Of a stretch of 64,000 nt of DNA, positions 34,216 to 47,479 are shown in pieces. The translations under genes were made by a program, and so were the position numbers. Source of the stretch: Aptenodytes patagonicus (lineage: Eukaryota; Chordata; Aves; Sphenisciformes; Spheniscidae). How positions within the stretch are numbered: the first letter of the stretch is position 1; every line of letters starts with the position of its first letter. The stretch spans positions 1,686,179 through 1,750,178 of the forward strand of contig NC_134975.1 of NCBI RefSeq assembly GCF_965638725.1, in the 5' to 3' direction. The notes beneath the pieces were generated by a model, which made no database searches, had not been told where the DNA came from, and saw only the letters and a list, made by a program, of their open reading frames with translations.

Positions 34216-34299
34216 AGCAGCGGGTCCTCCAGGGCAGGGGCTTTCCAGCATCACAGGACCGTGACTTTGGTGTGTGCATCTGGATGCTGCTGTCCTGAA

Positions 34300-34560
34300 A
34301 ACAGTATCTAATGATACTAATCCTAGCAAGCTATAAAATGAGCCTGACATTTACTGTGGTTCCGGTTTCACTAGGTATAAGCTGCCTTTTATTAAACTGG
34401 GAAGCCGGATTTCTAGCCCTGCTTGCAGAGTTCAAACTCACCTCATTAGCCAAGGAAACGCTGGATGGGAACCGCGGGGTCACGCAATTTATTTTCACTA
34501 ATCACTCCCCATGATTCCTTTAAAAAATAAACTCCTAATCAAAAGTCCGAATTCGTTAAT
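34300..34560. promoter_or_regulatory. Conserved-element candidate H
   Basis: A unique AT-rich block contains CTAATGATACTAATCC, GCTATAAAATGAGCC, a TTTTATTAAACTGGG segment and TCACCTCATTAGCC. It includes a TAATCC K50 core. No gene is visible. Confidence 0.3.
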
Positions 34561-35949
34561 TATTTCTCTGTTTGATCAGCAATAGAAACCATCAGCAAAA
34601 ATCCATGCTGACACCTTCTTCTTAAAAACACTGGGGTTTCTCTTCTCCCACAGGGAAGCTGGCATTCCACAGCTCACATTAGGGTTTAACAACAAAATAT
34701 GATAATCCGAGGGCCGTGGGTTTTGGACATGTGATGCCTGATATTTTCTGCCAGTTCACGGAGGGGTGACATCTCCCTGCCTCGGCTTGCGCTTCCCTCG
34801 GTGGGAGCAGCTGTGCCGAGAGCGGGGCTGAGGCACTCAAAGTGCCCAACGCCAAGCGAGAGGCATTAATTGAAGAGGCCTCTAATTATTTAATGTCCTC
34901 GTTCCCTAGGGATTGGGAAGAGCTATAAATTCCCACTACAAAGGGTTTAAAATCTGGCCACGAATCTGTGAGAGGGTGAGCTGAAATGCTCATGGCGCAT
35001 CCCTGGATGGTGGGACGGGGTTTAGATCTGCTTTGGCTGGAAGGGAGATGCCGGAGATGGGACGCCGGACCGGGACCTGCCTCAATGCTCCATTTCGGGG
35101 AGCAGCTCATTTCAGCTCTTAAAAACGAGCACACCGACAGCTTACGGCCCGGCAGCGCTGGCAGCAACGTGGCAGGCGGCTGCATCCCTGTGAATCATCA
35201 CATTGGGATGAAGAGTGTTGTAGAGACTTTAATCCCAGCCCTGCTTTGCAGGCAGAGCATCACCCTGCGGTGCTGGAGACTTTGTGTCGTGCTCGGGGCT
35301 GGGGTCTGGTTGAAAACCGTGGGGACCCTGAGAAAGTGGCTGCTTTTCGGCAAAGGGGACCCCTCACTGGGACGGCCGGGAAATGCGCCGCTGCTTTCGG
35401 GGGGTCTCAGACCTGCCGAGCGCCCGGGATCCCGCTGGAAGCCCCATGCACAAGAATAAAACCCGCAGGCAGAGCGGATTATCCTGCTGGAACATGCTGC
35501 CTTCGTGTCAGGGAGCAATTACCCTGATCCGCCGCCCTCCAGCCGAGCACTTAACTCTTCACACCTCCAAAAGCAGTAAAACACGCAGCACCGCAAAAAA
35601 AACTTGTGCAAACCCCGCGCTCGATCTCTCCTGGGGCAGAGGCGGCTGGATGGGCAAGAGCCGAGGGGTCCGTGGTGGGGAGAGCAGCTTTCTGCTGGGC
35701 ACCGACCGCGTGCCTGCAAAAACTAGCTGCAAAGGGGGCTGAGCATGGTCGGGTACCGGCACAGATTCAGGCAGGTTTGAGATGTCCACCGGTGACATCC
35801 AGCTCGGACTGGTGGCAAGCATCAAGCCTGCGAATGCGGGTGAAGGATACCAGTTGTGCCAGTATAACCGGTTACAGAATCTGGGTATAGGCCAGGTCTA
35901 ATTGCAAACCGCAGTTAATGGAGTCAGTGCCCTTAGGAAGGAATATTAT

Positions 35950-36060
35950 TTTCAGTGCACAGATGGGGAAAATGAGGCCAAGAAGCGTTAAACGGTTGCC
36001 CCCCAGCAAGCGGTAAGGACGGGGACAGACCCGGGAGCCCTGACCCCACGCTAACGCTCA
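35950..36060 (-). repeat. MIR / CORE-SINE remnant
   Basis: The block reads TTTTCAGTGCACAGATGGGG, then AAAATGAGGCC..GCGTTAA, then CAGCAAGCGG and ACAGACCCGGGAGCCCTGAC. In order, this is the reverse complement of the MIR consensus from the CATCTGTAAAATGGG region back to the CGGCTCTGCCAC region. Confidence 0.75.
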
Positions 36061-36949
36061 TGGCACCGGCCCTGAAACCCCAAGGGACCTGCCAGGGCGG
36101 GAAGCACAGCAATGCAGAGCCCAGAAATCAAAACCAGGATAGAAATGAATAACAGAAACAGGCCGGAAAAAGGAATATTTTCCCCTAGGTTTGATGCCAA
36201 CATTGTCCTGGGATTGCTGCTAAGGCAAGAGCGAGGCCCTTGCTCCTGGGACACTTTGTGCCCAACCTGCTCTGAACACATTCCTGGAGACCAAATGCAT
36301 CACGGTGCTTCACGCCACACAGAGACATTTGCCAGAGCCGTCACCATGCCTGCGGTGGCAGCAGCCAGCAGCATGGCAATGCCAGTGCGTCCCTGGAGCG
36401 GCCACGTCGCGGTGAGCCCGCGGGAGCTGCGAGGGAGGGCAGGGAAGGACAAGGGGGTGGAATTATTGGAAGCAGCTTTGGTGGGTCCCTTGTACTCCGG
36501 CCAGTGATGCTTTCGGAGGGTGCATGAGACACTCTGCCAAGCTGCGCATCTCCTGCTGCTTTTTCCTCTTCCAAAACCCTCGAAGCCCTCCGTGATGGGG
36601 GCACGGACCCTGTGCCAGCAGCGATGTCATCCCAAGACCGGCAGGAGGAAGGTGACCTGGTCCCACCGAGTTTGCACCCAGAGCCCGGGGGACCTCAGCT
36701 TCATCGCACCAGAAAAGCCGCCATTCCCAACGACGGGCACCCAGGGCGAGGGGCACCCAGGACCCACGGGCTGCATGTCCGGCAGTGCCGGGGCGGCCGG
36801 CTTGGACGTCTCCCCCTGCTCCCTGTGCTGCAGCCATCCCCCAGCTTCTTCCGAGCCGCTTCTGGCAAACTGGGAAGGGGGGAGGAGCTGGGACTCTGCC
36901 CGGGGAGACATTGCACCGCAGCGGTCATTAAAAATCTTCCCAGGCCCCC

Positions 36950-37110
36950 AACTCCCTCATTCAGCCAGACAACCATCAATCTACAAATTATTTTAAAGCA
37001 CCATGCCAGAGCAGAAGGTTGATTTATGCCTTACAAGGCTCGAGCTATTTTCATTTGTCTGATTTATTAAGGTTACATAAAATTACAGAGAGCTGCTGAT
37101 TTATTAGCGG
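36950..37110. promoter_or_regulatory. Conserved-element candidate I
   Basis: A unique AT-rich block has CAAATTATTTTAAAGC, GTCTGATTTATTAAGG and GCTGATTTATTAGCGG; the last two are a near-repeat about 40 bp apart. Function unknown. Confidence 0.3.
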
Positions 37111-39270
37111 CGGGGCTGCTGGATCCTCGCTGCTCGTGCTCTCTCCCGGGATTCAGGGATACCTGCTCCCGGTGACAAGATCAAAAGCACACCAACTCCT
37201 AACAGGGACAAGCTTTCTGCTCATGTGCTCTTGGAAAGCAAAGTCCTTCAGCTTCCAGAAATTGCAGTTTGCCTCTTGGAAATGGGTCTCCCGTTTATAA
37301 AGAGCTTGCACCGCATTTCTGGAGGAGACGATGCTTGTAAAGAAGCAGAAATTGGGGAAGGAGCTCGTGGCACAAGCCTTAGTCTTGGTTTTAGCAATGA
37401 GAGACTCCCTGAATTGTCACATGCGAAATAGCTGAGCTGCACCGTCCCCTCCCTGGCCCGAGTGAAGCCTCTGGTTTCAGTAACCGCAGCGGAGGGGGCG
37501 CGGGGCGGGGGCCCGGGATCCCCCCCTCAGCCTCCACCGAGAGCACAAAAGGAGTTTAACAGCTTCATCTCCCACATCTGGTTGTGCTTAAAATTCGTGT
37601 AGCTAATAGGGCTTTTTCCAGCCCAGCGCAAGCAGAAGGCTGGAGCCGGGGGCTGCACTGCTGGCGGCTGGGGAGCGTCCCCGTCCCGAGCATCCCCGCT
37701 CCCGTTTGCAATTAAACCTGGCTCCTCCTCTCCGGCGAGAGGTGAAGCTGCCTCAGTTCCCTTCCCTTTCTCCACGGAGGAGAAGAAATAACCGCGGGCC
37801 ATCTGCTTTGCTCCCGCAGAGGTTCAAGATCTCCAGTCCCCACTTTGCAGAAGGGGAGCAGCACGACGGGCGAGCCACGAGCCCCAGAGCATCACCCCCA
37901 GCCCGGGGACCCCGTTCACACCAAACTGTGCAAAGATGGAGAAGGCAGAGGGTCCATTAGCAGCTTTATTTACTTAAAGCGGCCCCCGGGGATAAACACG
38001 GCGGCTCAAGGATCCCAGTCCATCCCGAGGAGGGTCCTCGTGGGCTTATCTCTGCTGCGAGGCAGAGGAGGGGAGCAGGGAGAGGACTTCCAGGAGCTCT
38101 TTGTTTAGTCCATTTGTGTAAGGAAAATCGTAATTCAGCCCTAAGATCTTACCCCAGGGCAAACATGTCCCCTTAATTAAAAAAAAGAAGAAAGTCCCAT
38201 GACTATGGGAACAATTTGGGGATGAGCCGCTGGCACAGACCCAGCAGAGCGGCTGCTGCCACCGGGCTCGGCGCTGCCACCGATGCCGGCTTCAGCCGGG
38301 GGTCCAGCTGCGGGGTTTAATCCCCCCGAATGTCCGATTTAGCAACAGTGGCTGCAGAACCGGGGCCGCGCTCTGCACGCACAAAGGGAAAAGATTTATC
38401 TTGAGAGGCTAAATCCACTTAGAGGAGCTTTAGGGGCCATAAATTGATTGCTCAGGGGACACCGCAACGGCAACAGGAAGCAGCTCCATATTTACTGAGG
38501 TTTCTGTGTTTTTTCTGCGTCACGAACCACGCGCTCACGGAGCAGGCGCATGGGTCTGAAACCGCAATCAAAGCCCATGCTCACGGGGTGGGATTAAAAG
38601 GAGGCAGCTGGACCCTCTGCAAAGGGGGATCCAACATCCCCGTGGCCGTGGCAGCCCCCATCCACGCTGCCAACAACCGCCAGAGTTTCGGGCCAAGACG
38701 TGAAATGAAACCCTCATCAAAGGCAGGGAAGATCACAGCTCTCCCTGCAGGTTGTTAACGACCCAGGACCACTTCCAGCACCCCGGCGAGCTGCGTGTCC
38801 CGTGGCCGCTACTGCACCAGCACCGGGCGCTTGGAAGTAGGAATGGGGAGTGCAGAACCAAGATGCAACAAAGCTGCACCAGGCGCAGGGAAGTAACACT
38901 CAGAGTCAAACCCCCTTGTGAAGAACTGCATCCTAACCAAAAATAGTGGAGCAAAACAGCAAATAACAAGCAAATCTGACTTTTTCTGCTCCTTTCATCC
39001 ATCTGACTCCTATCTTCTTTCTAACCCTGTTCCTTATTTTCAGCCAACGAGACATTTGCATCTGAAGTGAGAAACAGGGAGAGTTTCTCCTGAAGGATTT
39101 GGTTCCGCGTAGCTGCCGGGCAGGACTCACCAGGACGGGGCTTCCCTCAGGACTGCCGTAGCACAGGGAAGCCCGGAGGGTCAAACGACAACCGTGCATC
39201 CCCAGTGCAATGTCAGCACAATCCCACCCTGACCCATTTTCCACTTCTTTGCAGAGTATAAAGTATCATT

Positions 39271-39288
39271 AAAAAAAAAAAAAAAAAA
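39271..39288. repeat. Poly(A) tract, 18 bp
   Basis: An A18 tract follows AGTATAAAGTATCATT. No retroposed gene body is recognisable upstream. Confidence 0.8.
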
Positions 39289-40723
39289 GACACTCATTTC
39301 CCCTGCACCAATTCTTTCCAGGGGCCAGAAATTCCTCTGCGCAAGTGGCCTCATTGCCAGCAAACACCAGCCGAGCATCTCTGGCTGCGCGTGTTAAACA
39401 GAGCGGAGCGACATGAGCAATGGCTGCGTTTAAGGGGCGCGGACGGGGCCAAGCACAGGGACGGGGGTTCGCAGCACGTTCCTCCCTGAGACACGGGCAT
39501 GAGGTGTGAGTTAACACTGAGTCTCAGAGGGACTTAATTTAAGCGTGTGCTTAAAGATGGGGAGAGCCGAGGCAGAAGAAGGGGACAAGACACCAGAGCA
39601 TCCCACACGGATGATAGAAAAGCCCCTGGAAAATGCTGCAAAACTCCGGAGCATCCTCTGCACGTTGTACCCAGCGCCTGGTGGGGCACCCTGCCCTCCA
39701 AAGCAGCAGTCGGGGGAGTGTTCAACTTAAGATATGTATCAAAATTTTGTAATTAAAGGCTAGTTCACCCCTTGCATTTAACCCAGGCGGTTTCTAAACA
39801 CTCACAGTCCACTTCCCTGCACCAAGGCGAAGCCCCAACGGGAGCACAATGGAGTCTTGTTTCTGGTAACCCGAGATGCCTTCGTCCCAGCTCTTTAATT
39901 TTAGACTCCAACACGCTTGCATTCCTCAGCACTACAATGGCAGATATTTATACTCTGGAATGCAGAGCCCAGTGCTAATTTAACAGGGCTGGGTAACCCA
40001 GGGCTGCTCTCCAAACCGGGCTCTCGCGGAGATAAAATTGGACCAGGCAGAGTTTTACGGGTTTACAAAACTTTGCGTTTGTTCACTGGCCCCCTCGGAT
40101 CCCCATAAAAGTTAAATGATGCTCCCCATGAAGGCACCGGCCACCGCGCCGAGCAGATGGACAAGCCAGCTGCGTTGGATGGGAGAGGGTGGCATGGCCA
40201 CGGCCGGCCGCTGCCTGAGGAACAGGCTTCTGCCTCTAACAAGGGGCCATACGGAGAGGTTTAAAACCCCCAATGGTTCATCTGGACGTGAGCCTGTCTT
40301 CTGGACACAGGAGAGAGCTGCCCAGGCGTGCAGAGAAGGAGGGACCTGCAGAGGCTGTTTTAGCTCATGACACAGGACCTCTTGCTCGAGCTGATGTGAT
40401 TGTGGAGGGTCCCGTGTCCCAGGTCTGCTGCAAAGCCAAAAAATCTCTTTTGCAACCCTCAGCATGACATGACTCTCCTAGCGAGTGTTTTCCACTATCG
40501 TCCTTGGGAAGGACTTTCTGGCTGGGCCACAGCAGCAGCTGGTCCGAGGGGTTCACCTCCCTCGGTTCACCAGGGCGGGTGGGATCTCAAGCTGTTCCTC
40601 TTGATGACCTATAATGTCTGGGGAAATGAGGCAAGTGCTCTTGAATTCTCCTCAACGTGGTTGACGAGGCTGGAGCTGCTACAGGACCCTCACAGCAGCT
40701 TCAGCTTTGCTTTTCCCTCTGCC

Positions 40724-40765
40724 ATGCCTCAGTTCTCCCCATCAGCAAAAGACGAGGATGAAGCT
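40724..40765 (+). repeat. MIR / CORE-SINE fragment
   Basis: The run ATGCCTCAGTTCTCCCCATC followed by AGCAAAAGACGAGGATGAA resembles the MIR core TGCCTCAGTTTCCTCATCTG then TAAAATGGGGATAAT. Only about 40 bp are convincing. Confidence 0.5.
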
Positions 40766-41024
40766 TTCTTTGGGTGCTGGTGCACTGGTGGACATCCCTG
40801 CCTGGAGGCCTGTCCCTGAAGAAGGATGCTGTAAGGCAGTGACAGCAAACCCCAAGGAAACGTCAATGATCTCCGTTTCAGAGCCACGGAGGTGGGCGCT
40901 GCGCGGCGTTACCCACTCGTGCATGGAGGAAGCCACACTGATGCCTGCGAAGTGGTCCCAACTTCACCGGGTCGGGGGGACGGCAGCTAATTGAGAGAGG
41001 AGCAGTATTAGCAGATAAGGGAAG

Positions 41025-41101
41025 AGGTCAGCGCTGCAAAGCTAAATCCTTGACCTGTTATTTAAAAGGTCAGGCAGAGTTCAATAGACTACTCCAGGTC
41101 A
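41025..41101. promoter_or_regulatory. Cluster of four AGGTCA nuclear-receptor half-sites
   Basis: AGGTCA occurs at 41025-41030, 41067-41072 and 41096-41101 on plus and at 41051-41056 on minus (TGACCT). The second plus site is preceded by AA, giving the NR4A-type monomer site AAAGGTCA. The surrounding 150 bp are AT-rich unique sequence. Binding is inferred from motif density alone. Confidence 0.4.
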
Positions 41102-42679
41102 ATTCACTCAATTAAAATATTAAAAGTCCGAGGCAGGAGCACAGAGATGGAGGTTATTCCCCACCTCCTCACAGGGGGAGAGAGATTAGGGATTATGTTG
41201 GGGGGTTCTGGTGGGCAAGGGGACATGCAACGAGAGGCAAGGAGCAGAGATTTATTCCCAAATCAGATGATAGTAAGACAAAAATCTCTGGCCATATCCA
41301 ATGCCACAGAATCCAGCATTTATCAGAGCTTGCCCCGGACCCGGGAGCCCAGACTCTGTAGATGGCATTAGGGATAAGAGAGGGGAATCCATGACACCAC
41401 GTGTCCTCAGCCTTATGCTGCTGGGAGGCAGCGGCCATCTCCAGCCAACGTGTCCCACCGCCAGCCCTCGGGACGGGAAGACCCCGCTCCCATTGCTACC
41501 GCCGCTCAGCGCTATTGAAGAAACAGAAATCTCATCCCGGCCAGGCTCCTCCTCGGTCCCACGCTGGCTAAAAGAGGGCTGGGGTTTGGGCTGCGCTGGC
41601 AGAAAATTGGTGCAAAAGGTGATGGGGTGGTGGTTCTGCTTCTGAACCGAAGGGCCAGCGCTGCCCACATGGCACCGCCGTGGACGAGCATCGACCGGAG
41701 AGTGGCTGTACCCAACTGTGTCAGTGTCTGGGCGGAGAAGGATTCCCAGGAGCTACGGGTTACGTTTTGTGCCTCCATGGGTTTTGGGGCTTTTCTGCTG
41801 ACGGTGGCCAGGACACTCAGCCACGGCACAGCCGGAGCACGCAGGAGGAGTTCAGGCCCACTCACAACCCACATTGAAAGTGCTTCTCGCACCCTCCCCA
41901 CACCCGCAGCCTCCTACAGCAACTCCAATTAATCTTTGTCATGGGGGTAATCAAAAGGAGAGGGGACAGGGGCATATAGACGCATCAGCAATTAATCTAA
42001 TTCCATTTAATGGAAAGAAGGGAAGGGCAGGCTCTCGGGGCAGAGGCATCACCTGGGAGGACCCCCGGACCCCCGCGGTGGCCAAGGCTGAGGGCACGAT
42101 GGGGTGCTCCTGCCTCCGCGGACAGAAGTGGGGAATGATTTAGACCCCAGTGCTGCTGTACTCAGAAGAGAGGATTATTCAGACCATGAAAATAGCATCT
42201 TTAAAATCACGACTCCCTCATCCATCCCTATCACAGACAGGTCTCCTCCATTAGGAGCGGGGTCATGAGAACGGCACCCACGAGCTGCCTGTGAAGCTCA
42301 AGGACCAAGCAGCAAAGCAGGGTTGACACCCTCAAGAGCTGGCCTCTCTTTCCATAAATATCTGAGGATAAGCTGTGATTCTTCTTCCTCCTGCCCCAAT
42401 ATTTGACCAGCTCCAAGCCTGGCTGGCAGGAACACGTGGTCTTCTCAGCAGCCAGGCTGTGGTCCCAGCAAAGCAGTCCGCCCCATCATAAAATCCAGCA
42501 TTGCTGATGATCGAAAATTGGCCGGATCTCATCGGCTGGATGAAAGCAAGCAGTGTCCTGCCTCGCCTGGAGTGACGCCAACCACGGTTTGTGTCCGTGA
42601 TGTCCCACATGAGCCATCGTAGAGAGAAGCAAAAGCTTTGTCCGTAGTTGATAAACAAAGGTTGCTCCACTCCAAGCGG

Positions 42680-43265
42680 GCCTTGTGCCAAGCGAGCACG
42701 CTTTATAAGAATAAATAAAAGCTTTCAGCAAAATTAGCAACAGAAGGAATAGATAAACACTAAGGAGATATTGACTTCTGTTGAGGTGAACGTCAAGATT
42801 TATTGACCTGGGGAGGTAAATATTGACCAAGGCAAAGCTAAGGTCAATAATTAACTCAAGGGATGATAAATCAACACGCAATGAAACATGAACTCTGGGC
42901 AGGCGTTGTTACAGACATTTTGAATGTCTCCATTGAGGAACCTCTTGACTTTCTGCAAGACTTTTGGTTAGGTAGCAGGACTTCAAACACATCGTGGATG
43001 TGCCTACTGACCTCCAGAAACCAGGAAAGAACAACAGGATTTTGATGAAGAAAGTCCTAAATCTGAAGACTCTACAGCTCTGTGCCCTAAAATTGGTTCA
43101 GTTTTGGAAGAAGAAAGCCATGGGTCTAGGGTGGATTTATACCAGTCCAATGTTGCTTGAATTTAGGACAAAGCACCAATCATATGGATATTTCCAGGCT
43201 TATGCAAGTCCAGATTTGGTCCTTGTTGCTTATGAACCCAGCGAGATGAAGCTTTTCTTCTGAGT
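42680..43265. other. AT-rich island of unclear origin
   Basis: This block is clearly poorer in G+C and CpG than both flanks. Its first part (42740-42860) repeats TTGACC/GGTCAA-type words four times. The second part (42900-43260) has two short plus-strand frames (60 and 89 codons) without known domains. It could be a decayed transposable element or a conserved block. I could not name a family. Confidence 0.35.
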
Positions 43266-45284
43266 TGAGGCTGTGGTGGAGGCAGAAGAGGGCTGAGGAG
43301 GCGATCGCTGGTCTGATACCAGGGACGGCGGCATTTACCATCCAATACAGTTTGATACCAGCTCCTCAAACCAAAGGGGTCAGAGGGAGGAGAAGCCGCA
43401 GGTCTGCTCCAGGTGGCAGGAACACCAGGGGGTGTATTTCAGAAGGCAGATGCAGGACCTCAAGCCTCTCTTCCCTCCGCAGGGCAAAGAGGGCGAGTGG
43501 GGTCAAAAGCCGGTTCATACGCATGTGCGAAGGGGGAGGGAGGAACGTGCCCGGGCAGCTTGGCCGGCACGGAGCAGCCATGCCTCAGCGGTTCCATCGC
43601 TTCCTCGCATCCCCAAGGTCTCCCATCCATCCAGCCGCATCCCGCCGCTCCGGCCGGTTTGACTCCTCCTGTCCCCAATGTCTGGGGACACAAAATGAAC
43701 TTCTTGGTCTCCCCTGCACAGTAAAAGCCGGGCGACCGCAGTGCGTGCAGCAGCTCTCTCCTTTCCCCTTTGCTATTTTTCATGCTTCACCTGGATCTGC
43801 TTTTCCCACAACAAGCCCCCGCAAGCAGCTGCCTCCTAAAAATCTCTTTACTATTATTTTCCCTGCCTGCTCCGGGCAGTCCTGCTGGCTCACCACAGCC
43901 CAGGAGCCGGCACCTCGAGTGGCCGTGGCACCGGACGAGTTCTGCCCGCTCCCATGGCTCTGCTTGGACAGGCAAGACCAAACCTTACCATAACATGGCT
44001 ATGGCACACACAGGCAGCCGGTCCCCAGCACCACTCCCCGGTGAATCCGTGCCAGCGGCAGGGAGGTGCCGTGTGCCCGGCCAGCGGCTCGGCTCCGACA
44101 CCAAAGGGAAACACTGATGGCAGCGGGGCTGACGCTTGACGGAAAGCAGAGCAAGATCTCCGTTGTCAAGAGCTTTTCTCACTCCGGTTGCAGTGCCCTG
44201 CACCCTGGCTGACCTCGATGTATACGAGAATAAATTAGTTAAGATAGAAGAAACACCCTCGTTAAGCTCTTCAGCATGAAACTGCAGCACGGGGATTGTG
44301 CTGGGAGCGGGGAGCTCATGGACCGACACCGGTGGACGGTGGCACGCAGCACATCAACCCCCGGCTGATGGCCCGGAGATGGGGAGGTGGAGGAGATCTC
44401 CACCAGCAGGTAGAGCATCCTTAATGAAACACTTAGTGCCGCCCAGCTCAACTTCCAGACCCTTTTGCACTGGAAATTGCTAATAAACTAATTCTGGCGC
44501 TGCATCTTTCTCAGCAAAGCCTGGTCGCGGCCAAGCTGGGATGAGGGTGAGTTTTTCCAGGAGAGCCTGGGCAGCCCAGCCTGCCCCTGCCCGGTTCTCC
44601 ACGTGTGCAGCCACATCCCTGGGGAGCGCGGGGACGGGGCTGAGCAATCTGGCAGTAATTAGGCAGGGAAAGTCAAAACCCTGCTGGGTTGCTTCAACCA
44701 TCAATGTGTCACAACTCAGAAGGGAGGTATTCCAAATGCCAAATTCAGATGTCATCAGCAATAACCTGATATACGTACAAGGGGCAAGAGGCCCATCGAT
44801 GGCATCGGCATCACCGCCCCTGCCCTGACTGCTCCCCGGTTCCTATCCGAAAAACGGCAAAAAAGGGGAAATGCGAACAGGGCGCTGGGGTACGGGAGGG
44901 CAGGCGGCACAGGGAACCCTCGCAGACCCAGCGCAGCAAGGGACAGCCCAGACGCTCTCCTCTGAACTGCTCACAGCTGTAAAAAGATATTGAAAAGCTT
45001 CGTTGCCATTGATGATGGTGGGCATCAGGCATTTAACCAGGGCCAGGGAAGCACCCAGCCACCCCAAACCCACCCCCGAGACACTGCCGTGGATGTCCAC
45101 GCATGCCTGTGCGTGGAGCCAAGCTTGACGGCAAGTTTCCTCTCCCCCTGAAGCTGCCGATGCCGGCGCTCATTGACAACGTTATTAGAAAGGCAAGGGT
45201 GAGGAATGGAAGTGGTTTGACCTTGGAGAGACAAGCTTCGCTGTCATCCCTCCCCTTCCCCCCGCGCCGTAACGAGGGGCTTTG

Positions 45285-45375
45285 CAATCTGTCAGCGCTC
45301 CTGACGTGCGAGCAGAAAGCACTTTTTATCAAAGTAATTAATTTAAAACCTATTAAATAATTTTAGAAAGACGCT
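45285..45375. promoter_or_regulatory. Conserved-element candidate J
   Basis: A short AT-rich block includes TTTTTATCAAAGTAATTAAT and CCTATTAAATAATTTTAG, with a TCF-like ATCAAAG and a TAATTA core. Unique sequence, function unknown. Confidence 0.3.
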
Positions 45376-46818
45376 TGTGGACGTCTCGAGGTGAGCAGCA
45401 TTGCAGAAGAGCACCAGGAGATAACCTGGGGTACAAACACCCTCGGGATGTTCAACGCAACCCACCCGGGAAGGCTGCAAGCCCTAACAGGACAGGGCAG
45501 ATCGCTCAGTCCATATAGCAACTATAGGGCCTGGCGGGGGGAATCAGGTGCCCGGGAAGCTCTGGCTTCCCATCTCAAACCCAAAAGCGAGCACAGGGGC
45601 TGCTTTCACCTTGTGCAAACCAAGCAGGGGCATTTCAAACCCCCCCGGGGTTCGTCCCCGCGGCGCTGGGGCTGGGCGAAGGGGTCTCCCCTCTGGACCG
45701 GGGGAGAGCGCGGAGGGTCTGCATTGTTTTTTCCGCGTTCATAAATCACTGCTCTTTGTGGCCCCTTCCCCATGCATTGCACAATTCAGGTTAGGTTATA
45801 AATAGGATCCTGGGCTCTTTCAGGTTAATAAAGGCCGAGGGGGGTGGAGCAGCAGGGAGGCGTCACGACTACATAACACTTTCATTGCCCTGTCAAAATA
45901 AAGAATACCGGCGCTGCCGACCCCTTTTTTTGCAGCATATATCAGCCAGGCTTCTGACACCACATTTCAGGCCAAAACAGGGATTAAAAAAAAAAACCAC
46001 AACAACCCCTCCCCCTGTTTCCCAACGGGGCAGAGGCGTTGGTTGCCCAGCCCCACAGCCGGTAACCCAGTTGCCGCCGGGCTTTGATGGGGAGCTCAGC
46101 TTTGTGCAGGCCATGCCCAGAGCACGGTCCACGCAGGCGCCCTCCGTGTGCGGCGTGGCATCGGGATGGAGATGCTGGAGCTGCAGGAGCACAACCAGAC
46201 CTTCATCTCCGGGCAGTGGAAGGGGCAGAAGCCCCCGGGGAGGATGCAGTGGCAGGAGGAGGATGCTGCAGCTCTGGGGCGACGAGACGGAGCTGCCATC
46301 CCGCAGGCAGCCGCAGTGCGAGCCCCGTCCCTGCAGGAGCGTCCAAGGCTGGAAAGGTTTAAAACGGAGCCCCCTGCCCCACCGGGGTCTCTTAGGATGA
46401 ATTTTGCACAGTGACAACGTACGGTGATGCTCACACCTGACACGCAGAGCTTTTGGGAAGACCCAGACCCACAGTAACCTTGCCTGTATCCAACACCCTT
46501 CTGACATAGCACACATCCATCTCAGCTCCGTCACATGAGCGCCCTTGTCACAGGCTGTTAATGCACCAGACCACACTCAGACCTCGTCCCCAAACGTCCC
46601 AGGACGCAGGGACTTACTCTGCAGACACCCCAGGCCATCTCCTCCCGCAGAGAGGGGTGGGGCTGATACTCCAGCCACAACCCAGCTCCCCCAGGGACCC
46701 CCCGTCAGGGCTGAGCACCCCAAAGCCTCGCGTGCTGCCAGCATCACCGGCAGCAGCAGTACCCGCTGCAGGGGACAGGGACTGACCCATGAACTTGATG
46801 GAGGAGGTGCCCCGAGCC

Positions 46819-46832
46819 GGGGGGGGGGGGGG
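46819..46832. repeat. Poly(G) tract
   Basis: A run of about 14 G follows CCGAGCC. Similar runs occur near 6119 and 56405; they are prone to length error. Confidence 0.8.
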
Positions 46833-47479
46833 GTGTGCTCCATCCTTGGGCGACAATGATAATCAGAGAGATTTATATCAGTGAAAGGGCAGGGGGGAAC
46901 TACAGGGAGATTAAGAAGGTATTTGTGAGCAGGTGAGGTGGGTCTCATCCTAACATCTCAGTGAAATAATATTAACGAAAAGAGGGGAGGTCCTCGCTTC
47001 TGGGCTGCTCCTCATGGAGGGACGCTGGGTGCATTCCCTGCACACCCTTTGGCCGTCGCATCATTTAAGCTACAAAATTAGGGGTTGGGGGAAAAAAAAA
47101 AAAAAGAGATGCCTGAGATCACCCCCAAGGAGCCCGGGCTTCCTGCTTGCCTGCAAGAAAGGCTGAAAAGAAACGTGAGCGAGCAGCACTTCTGGAGAGG
47201 CCAGGCTGCGAGGGGGAGCCCCAGGCAGGCAGGCAAAGCCTTGAGGGTCCCCGGGGCCGTGGTGGACCCAGCACAGGGTTCAGCCCCAGCAGACGCGGGA
47301 TCAGCATCCGGGCAGCATCCCATTCCCCTGGGAGCATCGTGCCGTACCCGAGAGAGGTGCCATCGCTGCAGCGGCCGCATCCCCTCCCAGCCCCGCACCC
47401 CCGTTCCCAGATACAATGAGCCCCTTTACGAGGGCAGGGAGGTTATCCCCAGCGAACCCCCGGCCGAGCCCAGGGACAA

